The translations under genes were made by a program, and so were the position numbers. The notes beneath the pieces are model-generated. The model had not been told where the DNA came from, ran no database searches, and was given only the letters and a program-made list of their open reading frames with translations. From NCBI RefSeq assembly GCF_009857135.1, contig NZ_CP047318.1:2356001-2420000 (forward strand): a DNA stretch of 64,000 nucleotides, given 5' to 3'. Of this stretch, positions 17,194 to 25,733 are shown piece by piece; position 1 is the stretch's first letter; each line of letters begins with the position of its first letter. The stretch is from Streptomyces sp. HM190 (GTDB lineage Bacteria; Actinomycetota; Actinomycetes; Streptomycetales; Streptomycetaceae).

Positions 17194-18588
17194 GTGAGCA
17201 GACCCGACGGCGATGAGTACGCCTCTCCCCCGGCCCCCGCCCCCTCATCCCCTCCGGATGCCTCCCCCGCCGCTGCGGCACCGCCGCCCTCTCCCTCCAA
17301 GGTGGCCTCGCGGCTCGTCTCGTTGTTGCCGGATCTCGCGCCCTGGCGGGTCTCCGTGGACTTCCGGCGGCTCTGGGTGGCCGGCCTGATCACCAACTTC
17401 GGGAGCTTCCTGACCTTCGTCGCGCTTCCCGTGCAGATGAAGGAGCTGACCGGGTCCGTCGCGGCGGTCGGGGCCATCGGCGCCGTCGAACTCGTCCCGC
17501 TCATCGTGTTCGGGCTCTACGGCGGGGCCCTCGCGGACGGCCTCGACAAGCGGGCCCTGATCCTGTGGACCGAGGCCGGGCAGGGGCTGCTGTGCGCGGC
17601 GCTCCTCGTGAACGCCCTGCTGCCCGAGCCGCTCGTGTGGCCGCTGTACCTCGTCGCCGCCCTCTCCTCCGCGCTCGTCGCGGTGCAACGGCCGGCCCTG
17701 GACTCCCTCGTCCCCCGGATCGTCCCGCACGAGCACCTGCCGGCCGCCGCGTCCCTCAACTCGCTGCGGTGGACCGTCGGCGGGGTCGCCGCGCCCGCCC
17801 TGGCCGGCGTGGTCGTGGCGTACGCCGGGCTGGGCTGGGCGTACGCGGCGGGCCTCGCGACGTTCGTCGTGTCCGTCGCGCTGGCCGCGGGGCTGGCGCC
17901 GTCCCCCGCGTCGCACGAGGCGGCGAAGCCGTCGTGGCGGTCCATCGCGGAGGGCGCGCGGTACGCGTGGAACCGCAAGGAGCTGCTCGGGACGTACGCC
18001 GTCGACCTCGCCGCCATGTTCCTGGCCATGCCGTTGGCCGTACTGCCCTTCCTGGCGGACGAGTTGGACGCGGAGTGGTCGCTGGGGCTGATGTACGCGG
18101 CGCTGCCCGCCGGGGCGTTGCTGGTGACGTTGACGAGCGGGTGGACCTCGCGGGTGCACCGGCACGGGCGGATGGTGGTGCTGGCGGCGGCGCTGTGGGG
18201 GGTGTCCGTGGTGGCGGCGGGGTTGACGCGTGACGTGTGGCTGGTGCTGGCGTTCCTGGTGCTGGGCGGGGGCTTCGACATGATCAGCGGGATCTTCCGG
18301 GCGGCCATGTGGAACCAGACCATCCCCGACGAACTGCGCGGGCGACTCGCCGGGATCGAGCTGCTGTCGTACTCCGTGGGGCCCCAGTTGGGGCAGGTGC
18401 GGGCGGGGGCGATGGCCGCGTGGACCTCGGTGCGGGCGTCCGTGTGGGCCGGTGGGGTGCTGTGCGTGGCGGCGGTGGGGGTGCTGGCGGTGTGCCTGCC
18501 GAAGCTGATGACGTACGACGTTCGGACGAACGAGCACGCGGTACGTCTGCGCGAGGACCGGGCTCTGGCCGGCCCACCCCGCACCTGA
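17194..18588 (+). CDS. MFS transporter (EntS/MFS_3-like)
   Basis: A 464-residue transporter with 12 helices. The first 45 residues are a Pro/Ala/Ser-rich cytosolic tail; the membrane part opens with DFRRLWVAGLITNFGSFLTFVALPVQM. Further landmarks are GGALADGLDKRALIL (motif A-like), QRPALDSLVPRIVPHEHLPAAASLNS, and MWNQTIPDELRGRLAGIELLSYSVGPQLGQVRAG. These mark the MFS_3/EntS branch, which includes siderophore and drug exporters. The start is GTG 17194 with a weak Shine-Dalgarno; a later internal start is possible. Substrate unknown. Confidence 0.87.
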   Translation: MSRPDGDEYASPPAPAPSSPPDASPAAAAPPPSPSKVASRLVSLLPDLAPWRVSVDFRRLWVAGLITNFGSFLTFVALPVQMKELTGSVAAVGAIGAVELVPLIVFGLYGGALADGLDKRALILWTEAGQGLLCAALLVNALLPEPLVWPLYLVAALSSALVAVQRPALDSLVPRIVPHEHLPAAASLNSLRWTVGGVAAPALAGVVVAYAGLGWAYAAGLATFVVSVALAAGLAPSPASHEAAKPSWRSIAEGARYAWNRKELLGTYAVDLAAMFLAMPLAVLPFLADELDAEWSLGLMYAALPAGALLVTLTSGWTSRVHRHGRMVVLAAALWGVSVVAAGLTRDVWLVLAFLVLGGGFDMISGIFRAAMWNQTIPDELRGRLAGIELLSYSVGPQLGQVRAGAMAAWTSVRASVWAGGVLCVAAVGVLAVCLPKLMTYDVRTNEHAVRLREDRALAGPPRT

Positions 18589-18950
18589 CGCATTGCGGCG
18601 AAGAGTGCCGGAGAAAGCATTCAGCTAACACTTCTTCAGATAGGGGAGAAGTATGCCGTTTGTGTGATTGAATCATGCACCAATCAGCCACGTGGCCTGA
18701 ATCGGCCGCCCGGAGCCTGCCTTGTCCGTCCCGTCCCCCGACGGGGGGCCACGGGTTCCGGGCGTCTCCAGCGAGCCGGTCCGGATCCCGTAGGCGCCGG
18801 GGGGAGGGACCGGGAGCGCACCCGTTCTGCGCTCCACAGCCGCACAGGCTCACAGCCACACGGGCTCACAGCCGCACCGCACGGGCTCCCACCGTGCGGC
18901 GGACGGCGCCGTCGCGGCACCGCCGGTCCTCACACGCGAAGGGAAGTCGC
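18589..18950. other. 362-bp intergenic region before the MHYT gene
   Basis: No gene seen. The first half has an A/T-rich patch (about 18615-18685) likely to hold a promoter. The second half has a short imperfect direct repeat of CACAGCC(A/G)CAC with GGGCTCACAGCC (about 18836-18875). I see no convincing riboswitch or terminator. Confidence 0.4.
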
Positions 18951-19814
18951 ATGAACGCCACCGTCTCCAACTTTTACTACGGCGCCGCGACCCCGGTCGC
19001 GGCGTATCTGATGGCCTGCCTCGGGGCGGCGCTCGGACTGCGGTGCACGACCCGGTCACTGAGACGCCCGCACCGCAGAGCGGGGTGGCTGACCCTGGGG
19101 GCCGTGTCGATCGGCTGCGGCATCTGGACCATGCACTTCATCGCCATGATCGGCTTCAGCGTCGAGGGCGCGCTGGTCAGCTACGACACCACCAAGACCC
19201 TGCTCAGCCTGCTCGTCGCCATCGGCGTCGTGGCGATCGGCGTGTTCCTCGTCGGCTACCGGGGCGGCTCGCCGGCGACCCTGGCCGCGGCGGGCACGGT
19301 CACCGGGCTCGGTGTCGCGTCCATGCACTATCTCGGCATGGCCGCGGTACACACCAACGGCACCCTCCACTACGACACCCTGACGGTGGGCCTGTCCGTC
19401 GGCGTCGCCGTCGCCGCCGCGACCGCGGCCCTGTGGGCGGCCGTCTCCATCCACAATCTGTGGGCCAGCCTCGGCGCGAGCATGATCATGGGCGTGGCCG
19501 TGACCGGTATGCACTACACGGGCATGGCCTCCGTCTCGGTGCACCTCACCGGCAGGTCCGACGTCTCGCAGTCCTCCGCCGGCCTGCTGTCGTTCCTCCT
19601 GGCGATGCTCGCCGGTCCGCTCGTCGTCCTCCTGGTCGCGGCCGTCATCGTCATGTTCGACCCCGACATGGTGCTGGGGGACAACGAGTGGGACGGGACC
19701 GCACCCGCGCCCGCGCCGCACGGGGGCCGCACGGCCACCCCGGCCCGGCACGCGGCGGCGGCCCCCTACGACCGCCCCTACGACGACCGCCACTCCACTC
19801 CCTCGGACTGGTGA
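18951..19814 (+). CDS. MHYT-domain membrane sensor protein
   Basis: A 287-residue integral membrane protein with seven predicted helices. Three copies of the MHYT motif are visible: WTMHFIAMIGF, ASMHYLGMAAV and TGMHYTGMASV. In the family these Met/His residues are proposed to bind copper and sense oxygen, CO or NO. The cytosolic C-terminal tail (about residues 240-287) is Pro/Ala/Asp-rich with no GGDEF or EAL domain, unlike many MHYT proteins in other phyla, so any output partner is separate. Start ATG 18951 lies where conserved sequence begins; the frame is open further upstream but that part is low-complexity. Confidence 0.88.
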   Translation: MNATVSNFYYGAATPVAAYLMACLGAALGLRCTTRSLRRPHRRAGWLTLGAVSIGCGIWTMHFIAMIGFSVEGALVSYDTTKTLLSLLVAIGVVAIGVFLVGYRGGSPATLAAAGTVTGLGVASMHYLGMAAVHTNGTLHYDTLTVGLSVGVAVAAATAALWAAVSIHNLWASLGASMIMGVAVTGMHYTGMASVSVHLTGRSDVSQSSAGLLSFLLAMLAGPLVVLLVAAVIVMFDPDMVLGDNEWDGTAPAPAPHGGRTATPARHAAAAPYDRPYDDRHSTPSDW

Positions 19815-19833
19815 CGCGACCAGCCCGGCGGGG

Positions 19834-20061
19834 TCAGGCGTCGGGCCTCCCGGACGGGGAGTCGTGCCAGCGCGGGTCGTTCTCCCACTCGGCGTTGCGT
19901 TCACGGGCCGTCTCCATGGCCCGTGTCGCCTCCTCGCGGCTGGCGTAGGGGCCCATGCGGTCCTTGCCGGGGCAGTCCGGGCCCTCTTCCACTTTCTTGT
20001 GTTCCAGGCAGTAGAACCACTCACCGGGTTTGCCGGCCGTGCGGCGCTTGAACAGGGGCAT
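19834..20061 (-). CDS. Small conserved protein, cysteine-containing
   Basis: A 75-residue soluble protein beginning [37 protein letters not shown]. Cys and His (YCLEH, DCPGKD) could bind metal, followed by a helix ([22 protein letters not shown]). Its length and the WFYCLEH...GPYASREEA pattern are common among Streptomyces proteins of unknown function. Start ATG 20061 with GAGG upstream is preferred over GTG 20079. It converges on the MHYT gene and is divergent from map. Confidence 0.7.
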   Translation of the reverse strand: MPLFKRRTAGKPGEWFYCLEHKKVEEGPDCPGKDRMGPYASREEATRAMETARERNAEWENDPRWHDSPSGRPDA

Positions 20062-20128
20062 GACCTCAGTTCCCTTCACCAGTCGTCACCGACATGGTCC
20101 CCCACCACCGCTGGTTAAACTCGCTGGC

Positions 20129-20986
20129 ATGTCTGGCCAGTCGCTGCTCGCACCGGGGAAGCTCTCCCCCGCCCGCTCCGTCCCGGGGCACATCCGCCGC
20201 CCCGAGTACGTGGGCAGGCCGTCCCCCACCCCGTACACCGGACCCGAGGTGCAGACGCCCGAGACGATCGAGGCGATGCGGATCGCCGGGCGGATCGCGG
20301 CCCGTGCCATGGCCGAGGCCGCCCGGCACATCGCCCCCGGCGTCACCACCGACGAGCTGGACCGCGTGGCCCACGAGTACATGTGCGACCACGGGGCCTA
20401 CCCCTCCACCCTCGGCTACCGCGGCTTCCCCAAGTCGCTGTGCACCTCCGTCAACGAGGTCATCTGCCACGGCATCCCGGACTCGACGGTGCTGCGCGAC
20501 GGCGACATCGTCAACCTCGACGTGACGGCGTACATCGGCGGCGTCCACGGGGACAACAACGCCACGTACTTCGTGGGTGACGTCGACGAGGAGTCGAGGC
20601 TGCTCGTCGAGCGGACCCGCGAGTCCCTCACCCGCGCCATCAAGGCCGTCAAGCCGGGACGGCAGATCAACATCATCGGGCGGGTCATCGAGTCGTACGC
20701 CAAGCGGTTCGGCTACGGGGTGGTGCGCGACTTCACGGGGCACGGGATCAACTCGTCGTTCCACTCCGGGCTGATCATCCCGCACTACGACTCCCCGCAC
20801 GCGACGACCGTGATGCAGCCCGGCATGACCTTCACCATCGAGCCGATGCTCACCCTCGGCTCGCACGACTACGACATGTGGGACGACGGCTGGACGGTCG
20901 TGACCAAGGACCGCAAGCGCACGGCCCAGTTCGAGCACACCCTGGTCGTCACGGAGACGGGGGCGGACATCCTCACCCTCCCGTGA
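20129..20986 (+). CDS. map: Type I methionine aminopeptidase
   Basis: A 285-residue enzyme that removes the initiator Met from nascent proteins. The five metal ligands are recognisable: Asp in [11 protein letters not shown], Asp in [10 protein letters not shown], His in [10 protein letters not shown], Glu in TIEPML and Glu in QFEHTLVV. The first 40 residues are an N-terminal extension with a Pro-rich SH3-binding-like stretch ([17 protein letters not shown]), typical of one of the actinobacterial paralogues. Start ATG 20129 has no Shine-Dalgarno; a TTAAAC element (20115-20120) just upstream could be a -10 box, implying a leaderless or very short-leader transcript. Confidence 0.96.
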   Translation: MSGQSLLAPGKLSPARSVPGHIRRPEYVGRPSPTPYTGPEVQTPETIEAMRIAGRIAARAMAEAARHIAPGVTTDELDRVAHEYMCDHGAYPSTLGYRGFPKSLCTSVNEVICHGIPDSTVLRDGDIVNLDVTAYIGGVHGDNNATYFVGDVDEESRLLVERTRESLTRAIKAVKPGRQINIIGRVIESYAKRFGYGVVRDFTGHGINSSFHSGLIIPHYDSPHATTVMQPGMTFTIEPMLTLGSHDYDMWDDGWTVVTKDRKRTAQFEHTLVVTETGADILTLP

Positions 20987-21100
20987 CCCCGGTGGCCGCC
21001 GGCCCGCCCCACGGACCCGGCCACCCCGCCCACCCCGCCCACCCGGCGCCCCGCCGCCCGAGCCCGCCCCGCCGCACCCCGGCCGAGGCGGGCTTCTTCG

Positions 21101-21166
21101 GGTGTCCGGCGTCTCGCTTCCGGGTGTCCGGCGTCCCACTCGCTCACAGGTGTCCGGCGTCTCGCT
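21101..21166. repeat. Three-copy GGTGTCCGGCGTC repeat
   Basis: Copies at 21101-21118, 21123-21140 and 21149-21166 share GGTGTCCGGCGTC followed by TCGCT or CCACT. They lie in non-coding DNA 70 bp upstream of the heme-oxygenase promoter region. Could be a protein-binding array or simple slippage. Confidence 0.6.
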
Positions 21167-21236
21167 CATTTCCATGTGGGAGTCGTGACGATCCGGGGTA
21201 ACGTTTTTACCGACAGGGAGTCGGGAACCTGTTGAC

Positions 21237-21255
21237 TTAGGTAAGCCTAACCACC
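21237..21255. promoter_or_regulatory. Candidate iron box (DmdR/IdeR) before heme oxygenase
   Basis: TTAGGTAAGCCTAACCACC matches 15 of 19 positions of the IdeR/DmdR consensus TTAGGTTAGCCTAACCTAA. It lies about 50 bp upstream of the heme oxygenase start. TTGACT just before (21232-21237) may be the -35 element, so the bound repressor would cover the promoter under iron-replete conditions. Confidence 0.7.
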
Positions 21256-21303
21256 GAAACTGAGCGCCAGCTTCTCGTCTCCCCCCAGGCATCGGAGGCC
21301 CAC

Positions 21304-21972
21304 ATGCACGCGTCGGTCGTCTCGGACACGGCGTTCTCCACGCTCATCCGCACCGCGTCGCACGAGCAGCACACCGAGGCGGAGACCACGACGTTCATGG
21401 GCGACATGCTCGGCGGCAGGCTCGGCGTCGAGGCGTACGCGCGCTACACCGAGCAGCTGTGGTTCGTGTACGAGGCGCTGGAGAGCGGCGCGCGGGCCCT
21501 GGCCGACGACCCGGTCGCCGGGCCGTTCATCCAGCCGGAGCTGATGCGGCTGGCCGCGCTGGAACGGGACCTGGGGCATCTGCGCGGCCCGCGCTGGCGC
21601 TCGACGCTCTCGGCGCTGCCGGCGACGGAGGCGTACGCGGAGCGGGTCGCCGAGTGCGCGCGGAGCTGGCCCGGCGGCTATGTGGCCCACCACTACACCC
21701 GCTATCTCGGCGACCTCTCCGGCGGGCAGATCATCCGGGACCGGGCCGAGAAGACGTGGGGCTTCGAGCGGAAGGGCGACGGCGTCCGTTTCTACGTGTT
21801 CGAGGACATCGCGAACCCGGCCGCGTTCAAGCGGGGGTACCGCGAGCTGCTGGACCGGGTGCGGGCGGACGATCTGGAGAAGCAGCGGATCGTGAGCGAG
21901 TGCAAGCGGGCGTTCGCCCTGAACACGGCGGTGTTCCTGGCGCTGGGCGAGGAGTTCTCCCTGAGCGCCTGA
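21304..21972 (+). CDS. hmuO: Heme oxygenase (biliverdin-producing)
   Basis: A 222-residue cytosolic enzyme that opens heme to biliverdin, CO and ferrous iron. The proximal heme His is in RTASHEQHTEAE near residue 20, and the glycine-rich distal helix is YLGDLSGGQIIRDRAEK. YVFEDIANPAAFKRGYRELLD and NTAVFLALGEEF are also family-typical. GGAGG lies five bases before ATG 21304. Its iron box suggests induction in iron starvation together with the efe operon downstream, releasing iron from scavenged heme. Confidence 0.95.
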   Translation: MHASVVSDTAFSTLIRTASHEQHTEAETTTFMGDMLGGRLGVEAYARYTEQLWFVYEALESGARALADDPVAGPFIQPELMRLAALERDLGHLRGPRWRSTLSALPATEAYAERVAECARSWPGGYVAHHYTRYLGDLSGGQIIRDRAEKTWGFERKGDGVRFYVFEDIANPAAFKRGYRELLDRVRADDLEKQRIVSECKRAFALNTAVFLALGEEFSLSA

Positions 21973-22092
21973 GCGCCTCACCGCCCGAGCGCCTGACGGC
22001 CTGACCGCCTGAGCGTGAGGCGGAGCGGTCGTGACGGACCGGCCTCACCGCCGCCGCTCACCGCCCCCTGCCCACCGCTCACCGCTCACCGC

Positions 22093-22737
22093 TCACCGCT
22101 CCAGGAACACCCTTCCGCCGACCTCCACCCAGCCGTGCGGCTGCGGGGCCGTCAGGAGCTGGGAGCCCGTGCCCTGGGTGATGTTCAGGGCACGGCCGAG
22201 CCGGGCGGTGAGCTGGAGGGCCGCCGCACCGGTGGCCTCATCCTCGTCGACGCCGTCGCCGCGGCCGGGGAAGGCGCGGGCGCGGACCCGGCCGGCGGCC
22301 TCGTCCTCCCAGGCCCAGGCGTAGATCCACTCGCCGGGCGGCGGGACCGTGAGGTCGTCGACCTCGGCGGCGGTGCCGTACTGGCGGAAGGTGCGGGGCG
22401 GGGCCCACTCCGGCAGGGCCTCGATCCAGCTGAACTCGCCGTCCAGCCGGGCGCCGACGACACCGGCCGGGGTGACCAGTTCGGGTACGTCGAGGAGCCA
22501 GGCCGTGCCGACGCAGGGGTGGCCTGCGAACGGCAGGCGCAGCGTGGGGGTGTAGATGTCGATGATCCCGCGCTCGGGGTCGTCCACGAACACGGTCTCG
22601 CTGAAGCCGAGTTTGGCGGCGAACGCCTGACGGTCGGCGCGGTCGGGCATCACGGAGCCCTCGCGGACGACGCCCAGTTCGTTGCCGTATCCGCCGCCGG
22701 GCCCGCAGAACACCCGCAGCACATCGAAGTCAGTCAC
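22093..22737 (-). CDS. PhzF-family isomerase/epimerase-like protein
   Basis: A 214-residue protein of the PhzF/DapF fold. It reads DFDVLRVFCGPGGGYGNELGVV at the N-terminus, then LPFAGHPCVGTAWLL and DEATGAAALQLTARLGR, the paired half-domain motifs. Whole PhzF proteins are usually 260-300 residues, so this is a compact member. The likely start is GTG 22737 (VTDFDVLR); there is no ATG nearby and the Shine-Dalgarno is poor. The substrate is unknown; no phenazine genes are nearby. Confidence 0.82.
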   Translation of the reverse strand: MTDFDVLRVFCGPGGGYGNELGVVREGSVMPDRADRQAFAAKLGFSETVFVDDPERGIIDIYTPTLRLPFAGHPCVGTAWLLDVPELVTPAGVVGARLDGEFSWIEALPEWAPPRTFRQYGTAAEVDDLTVPPPGEWIYAWAWEDEAAGRVRARAFPGRGDGVDEDEATGAAALQLTARLGRALNITQGTGSQLLTAPQPHGWVEVGGRVFLER

Positions 22738-23210
22738 ATGCGGAATTGAAGCACCACCGGGACCGCCGGGTCGCTTCCGGGCGCCGCGCGGCGGGCGGAC
22801 CAAGCTCCGGACCAAGTTCCCCTACCGGTCGGGCCGGTTGGGGGCGGGTCGGTCAGGCCTGCGCCCTGCGGCACATGCGCCACCCCCGATGGCCGCGCCG
22901 CCCGGCTGCCGGCCCCCAGGAGGGGCGGGCGCCGGAGGCGGGTCGGCCGCCGGCCGGGGATTCCCCCAGCCCCCGGCCAATGATGCCTTGATCACACCGA
23001 AACGGGACTCTTGACCGTTTAATGAGAAAGTTGACCCATTCTTGACCGTCCCATGAGGTCTGTTTTTGGCCACCGTGATCGGGCTGTGCTCGTACGGGCA
23101 CCGGGGGGCGGGCTTCACTGGAGGCGTGGCATTTGGTGAGGTAAGCCTCAGATAACTTGGGGCAGCCTCACCTTATCTGTGTGTCCCCTGTGTCCTTCCT
23201 TGGAGCCGAA
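22738..23210. other. 473-bp divergent intergenic region between phzF-like gene and efeO
   Basis: No gene is supported. The left part is GC-rich and featureless. At 23011, 23031 and 23042 there are three TTGACC copies in an A/T-rich patch, probably promoter or regulator sites. At 23137-23175 two iron boxes lie side by side just before efeO. Confidence 0.5.
23137..23175. promoter_or_regulatory. Tandem candidate iron boxes before efeO
   Basis: TGAGGTAAGCCTCAGATAA (23137-23155) and TTGGGGCAGCCTCACCTTA (23157-23175) each match 14 of 19 positions of the DmdR/IdeR consensus and are separated by one base. They end 35 bp before the efeO start. Two abutting sites suggest cooperative repressor binding and tight iron repression of efeO-efeB-efeU. 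Confidence 0.65.
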
Positions 23211-24362
23211 ATGCGCCCCCTCAGACTGTCCCTCGTCACCGCCGCCACGGCTGTCGCGGCCCTGACCGCCGTCACGGGCTGCACCGAGAAGAGCAGCGCG
23301 GGCGCGGACGGGGTCATCGAGGTGACCGCGACGGACACGAAGTGCGAGGTGTCGAAGAAGGAGTTCCCGGCGGGGCACGTCGAGCTGGACATCGAGAACA
23401 AGGGCTCGAAGGTCACCGAGGTCTACCTCCTCTTCCCCGACGACCGCGTCGTCACCGAGCGCGAGAACATCGGCCCCGGCACCAGGCAGAAGGTCACCGC
23501 CGAGGTGAAGGCGGGCGACTACCGGATCGCGTGCAAGCCCGGCATGAAGGGCGACGGCATACGGCAGGACGTCACCGCGACCGGGTCCGGCAAGGTCGCG
23601 AAGCGCGACCCGCGGCTGGACGAGGCCGTGGCCTCCTACCGCAAGTACGTGCAGACGCAGGCCGACGAGACGATCCCGCTGGTGAAGGTGTTCGCCGAGG
23701 CCGTCAAGGACGGCGACGTCGAGGCGGCGAAGAAGGCGTACGCGCCCTCCCGCATCGGCTGGGAGCGCACCGAGCCGGTCGCCGAGTCCTTCGGCGACAT
23801 CGACCCGAAGGTCGATGTCCGCGAGGACGGGCTGGAGGAGGGCCAGGACCCGGAGAAGGACTGGACCGGCTGGCACCGTCTGGAGCGCTCGCTGTGGAAG
23901 GACGGCAAGCTCACCGACCGTGACTCCGAGCTGGCGGACCGGCTGGTGGCGGACCTGGTGGACTGGCAGAAGCGGGTCGGCACGGCGGAGATCACCCCGA
24001 CCTCCATGGCCAACGGCGCGAAGGAACTCCTCGACGAGGTCGCCACCGGCAAGGTCACCGGCGAGGAGGAGCGTTACTCGCACACCGACCTGGTCGACTT
24101 CAAGGCGAACATCGAGGGCGCCGAGGAGTCGTACGGACTGCTGAAGCCCGTCGCCGCCGAGAACGACCCGGAGCTGACGAAGGAACTCGACAAGCAGTTC
24201 ACGGCGCTCAACACGCTGCTCGACAAGTACCGCGCGGACAGGACGGGTTACGACTTCGTCTCCTACGACAAGGTCGGCGAGGCCGAGCAGAACGAGCTGT
24301 CGGACGCGGTGAACGCGCTCGCGGAGCCGCTCTCGCAGCTCGCCGCGGCGGTCGTGAAGTAG
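23211..24362 (+). CDS. efeO: Iron uptake lipoprotein EfeO
   Basis: A 383-residue exported lipoprotein with a signal peptide and lipobox ending in Cys24 (AVTGC). It has an N-terminal cupredoxin-like domain (about 35-125, with ACKPGM) and a C-terminal M75 domain. The M75 metal motif HxxE is present as H222-R-L-E225 in GWHRLERSLW. In EfeUOB systems EfeO binds ferrous/ferric iron outside the membrane and passes it on to the permease. Start ATG 23211 has TGGAG upstream. It is the first gene of efeO-efeB-efeU, an order differing from efeUOB in E. coli. Confidence 0.95.
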   Translation: MRPLRLSLVTAATAVAALTAVTGCTEKSSAGADGVIEVTATDTKCEVSKKEFPAGHVELDIENKGSKVTEVYLLFPDDRVVTERENIGPGTRQKVTAEVKAGDYRIACKPGMKGDGIRQDVTATGSGKVAKRDPRLDEAVASYRKYVQTQADETIPLVKVFAEAVKDGDVEAAKKAYAPSRIGWERTEPVAESFGDIDPKVDVREDGLEEGQDPEKDWTGWHRLERSLWKDGKLTDRDSELADRLVADLVDWQKRVGTAEITPTSMANGAKELLDEVATGKVTGEEERYSHTDLVDFKANIEGAEESYGLLKPVAAENDPELTKELDKQFTALNTLLDKYRADRTGYDFVSYDKVGEAEQNELSDAVNALAEPLSQLAAAVVK

Positions 24363-24385
24363 GCGACGGAAGAGAGTCGGCAGTC

Positions 24386-25729
24386 ATGACGGACACCACC
24401 GAGAACACCACGGACGGCGTCGGCGGCAGCGCCACCGGCAGCACCGGGACCACGCCCGCCACGGCGACGGGCACCACGGCCGCCGACGGCTCGCGTGCGC
24501 CGTCGCGGCGTGCCCTGATCGGCTGGGGCGGTGCCGGGCTGGCGCTTGGCGCCGCCGTCGCCGGGGGCGCCGTGGCCGTGGCCCGGCCCGGCGAGGACAC
24601 CGGGCGGACGCCGGCCGAGGCCGGCGGTCCCATCGCGTTCCACGGCGAGCACCAGGCCGGTATCGCGACGCCCGTGCAGGACCGGCTGCACTTCGCCGCC
24701 TTCGACGTGGAGACGGACGACCGCGAGGCGTTCGTGGCGATGCTGAAGGACTGGACGGAGGCCGCGCGCCGGATGACCGCCGGGAAGGCGGTCGGGGACG
24801 GCGCGTACGGCGGGCTCGCGGAGGCGCCGCCGGACGACACCGGCGAGGCGCTGGGGCTGAAGCCGTCCCGGCTGACGCTCACCATCGGCTTCGGGCCCTC
24901 CCTGTTCGAGCGGTTCGGTCTGGCGGGGCAGCGGCCCGAGGCCCTGGTGGACCTGCCGCAGTTCGCCGGCGACAACCTGGACCGGGCCCGCAGCGGCGGC
25001 GACCTGTGCGTGCAGGCGTGCGCGGACGACCCGCAGGTCGCGGTGCACGCCATCCGCAACCTCGCCCGCATCGGCTTCGGCAAGGTGTCGGTGCGCTGGT
25101 CCCAGCTCGGCTTCGGCAAGACCTCCTCGACCACACCGGAGGCGCAGACCCCGCGCAACCTCATGGGGTTCAAGGACGGCACTCGCAACATCGCGGGCAC
25201 GGAGACCGCCCGGCTGACGAAGCACGTGTGGGTGGACGAGAAGGACGGGCCCGCCTGGATGGCCGGCGGCTCGTACCTGGTGGCCCGGCGCATCCGGATG
25301 CACATCGAGACCTGGGACCGGACCTCGCTGCAGGAGCAGGAGGACATCTTCGGCCGCGACAAGGGCGAGGGCGCGCCCGTCGGCAGGGCGAAGGAGCGGG
25401 ACGAGCCGTTCCTGAAGGCGATGAAGCCCGACGCGCACGTACGGCTCGCGCACCCCGACTCCAACGGCGGGGCGACGATCCTGCGCCGCGGCTACTCGTT
25501 CACCGACGGCACCGACGGTCTGGGCCGGCTGGACGCGGGCCTGTTCTTCATCTCCTACCAGCGGGACGTGCGCACGGGGTTCATCCCGATCCAGCGCAAC
25601 CTGGCCACGGACGCGCTCAACGAGTACATCCAGCACGTGGGTTCGGCGATCTTCGCCGTGCCGCCGGGTGTCCGTGACGCGGACGACTGGTGGGGCCGTT
25701 CGCTGTTCTCCCCGACGACGGAGGGCTGA
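24386..25729 (+). CDS. efeB: Tat-exported DyP-type peroxidase/deferrochelatase EfeB
   Basis: A 447-residue DyP-type heme peroxidase. A long Thr/Gly-rich N-terminus leads to the twin-arginine signal SRRALIGWGG (Arg41-Arg42) and a hydrophobic segment, so it is exported folded. The DyP motif is MGFKDGTRNIAGTE (catalytic Asp), the proximal heme His is in RRIRMHIETWDRT, and FFISYQRD near the C-terminus is typical. In EfeUOB systems it oxidises ferrous iron or extracts iron from heme. It lies 23 bp after efeO and 4 bp before efeU. Confidence 0.95.
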   Translation: MTDTTENTTDGVGGSATGSTGTTPATATGTTAADGSRAPSRRALIGWGGAGLALGAAVAGGAVAVARPGEDTGRTPAEAGGPIAFHGEHQAGIATPVQDRLHFAAFDVETDDREAFVAMLKDWTEAARRMTAGKAVGDGAYGGLAEAPPDDTGEALGLKPSRLTLTIGFGPSLFERFGLAGQRPEALVDLPQFAGDNLDRARSGGDLCVQACADDPQVAVHAIRNLARIGFGKVSVRWSQLGFGKTSSTTPEAQTPRNLMGFKDGTRNIAGTETARLTKHVWVDEKDGPAWMAGGSYLVARRIRMHIETWDRTSLQEQEDIFGRDKGEGAPVGRAKERDEPFLKAMKPDAHVRLAHPDSNGGATILRRGYSFTDGTDGLGRLDAGLFFISYQRDVRTGFIPIQRNLATDALNEYIQHVGSAIFAVPPGVRDADDWWGRSLFSPTTEG

Positions 25730-25733
25730 CGTC

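Larger units (their letters stand above)
20987..21303. other. 317-bp intergenic region with CCCGCCCA and GGTGTCCGGCGTC repeats
   Basis: After map there is a C-rich stretch with repeated CCCGCCCA (about 21022-21045). Then come three copies of GGTGTCCGGCGTC(T/C)C at 21101, 21123 and 21149. The iron box and promoter of the heme oxygenase gene follow (21237-21255). No gene is supported here. Confidence 0.5.

Noticed and set aside
18589..18950. Possible riboswitch before the MHYT gene
   Set aside because: Only short A/T-rich and repeat features are visible; no match to a known riboswitch core that I can recognise.
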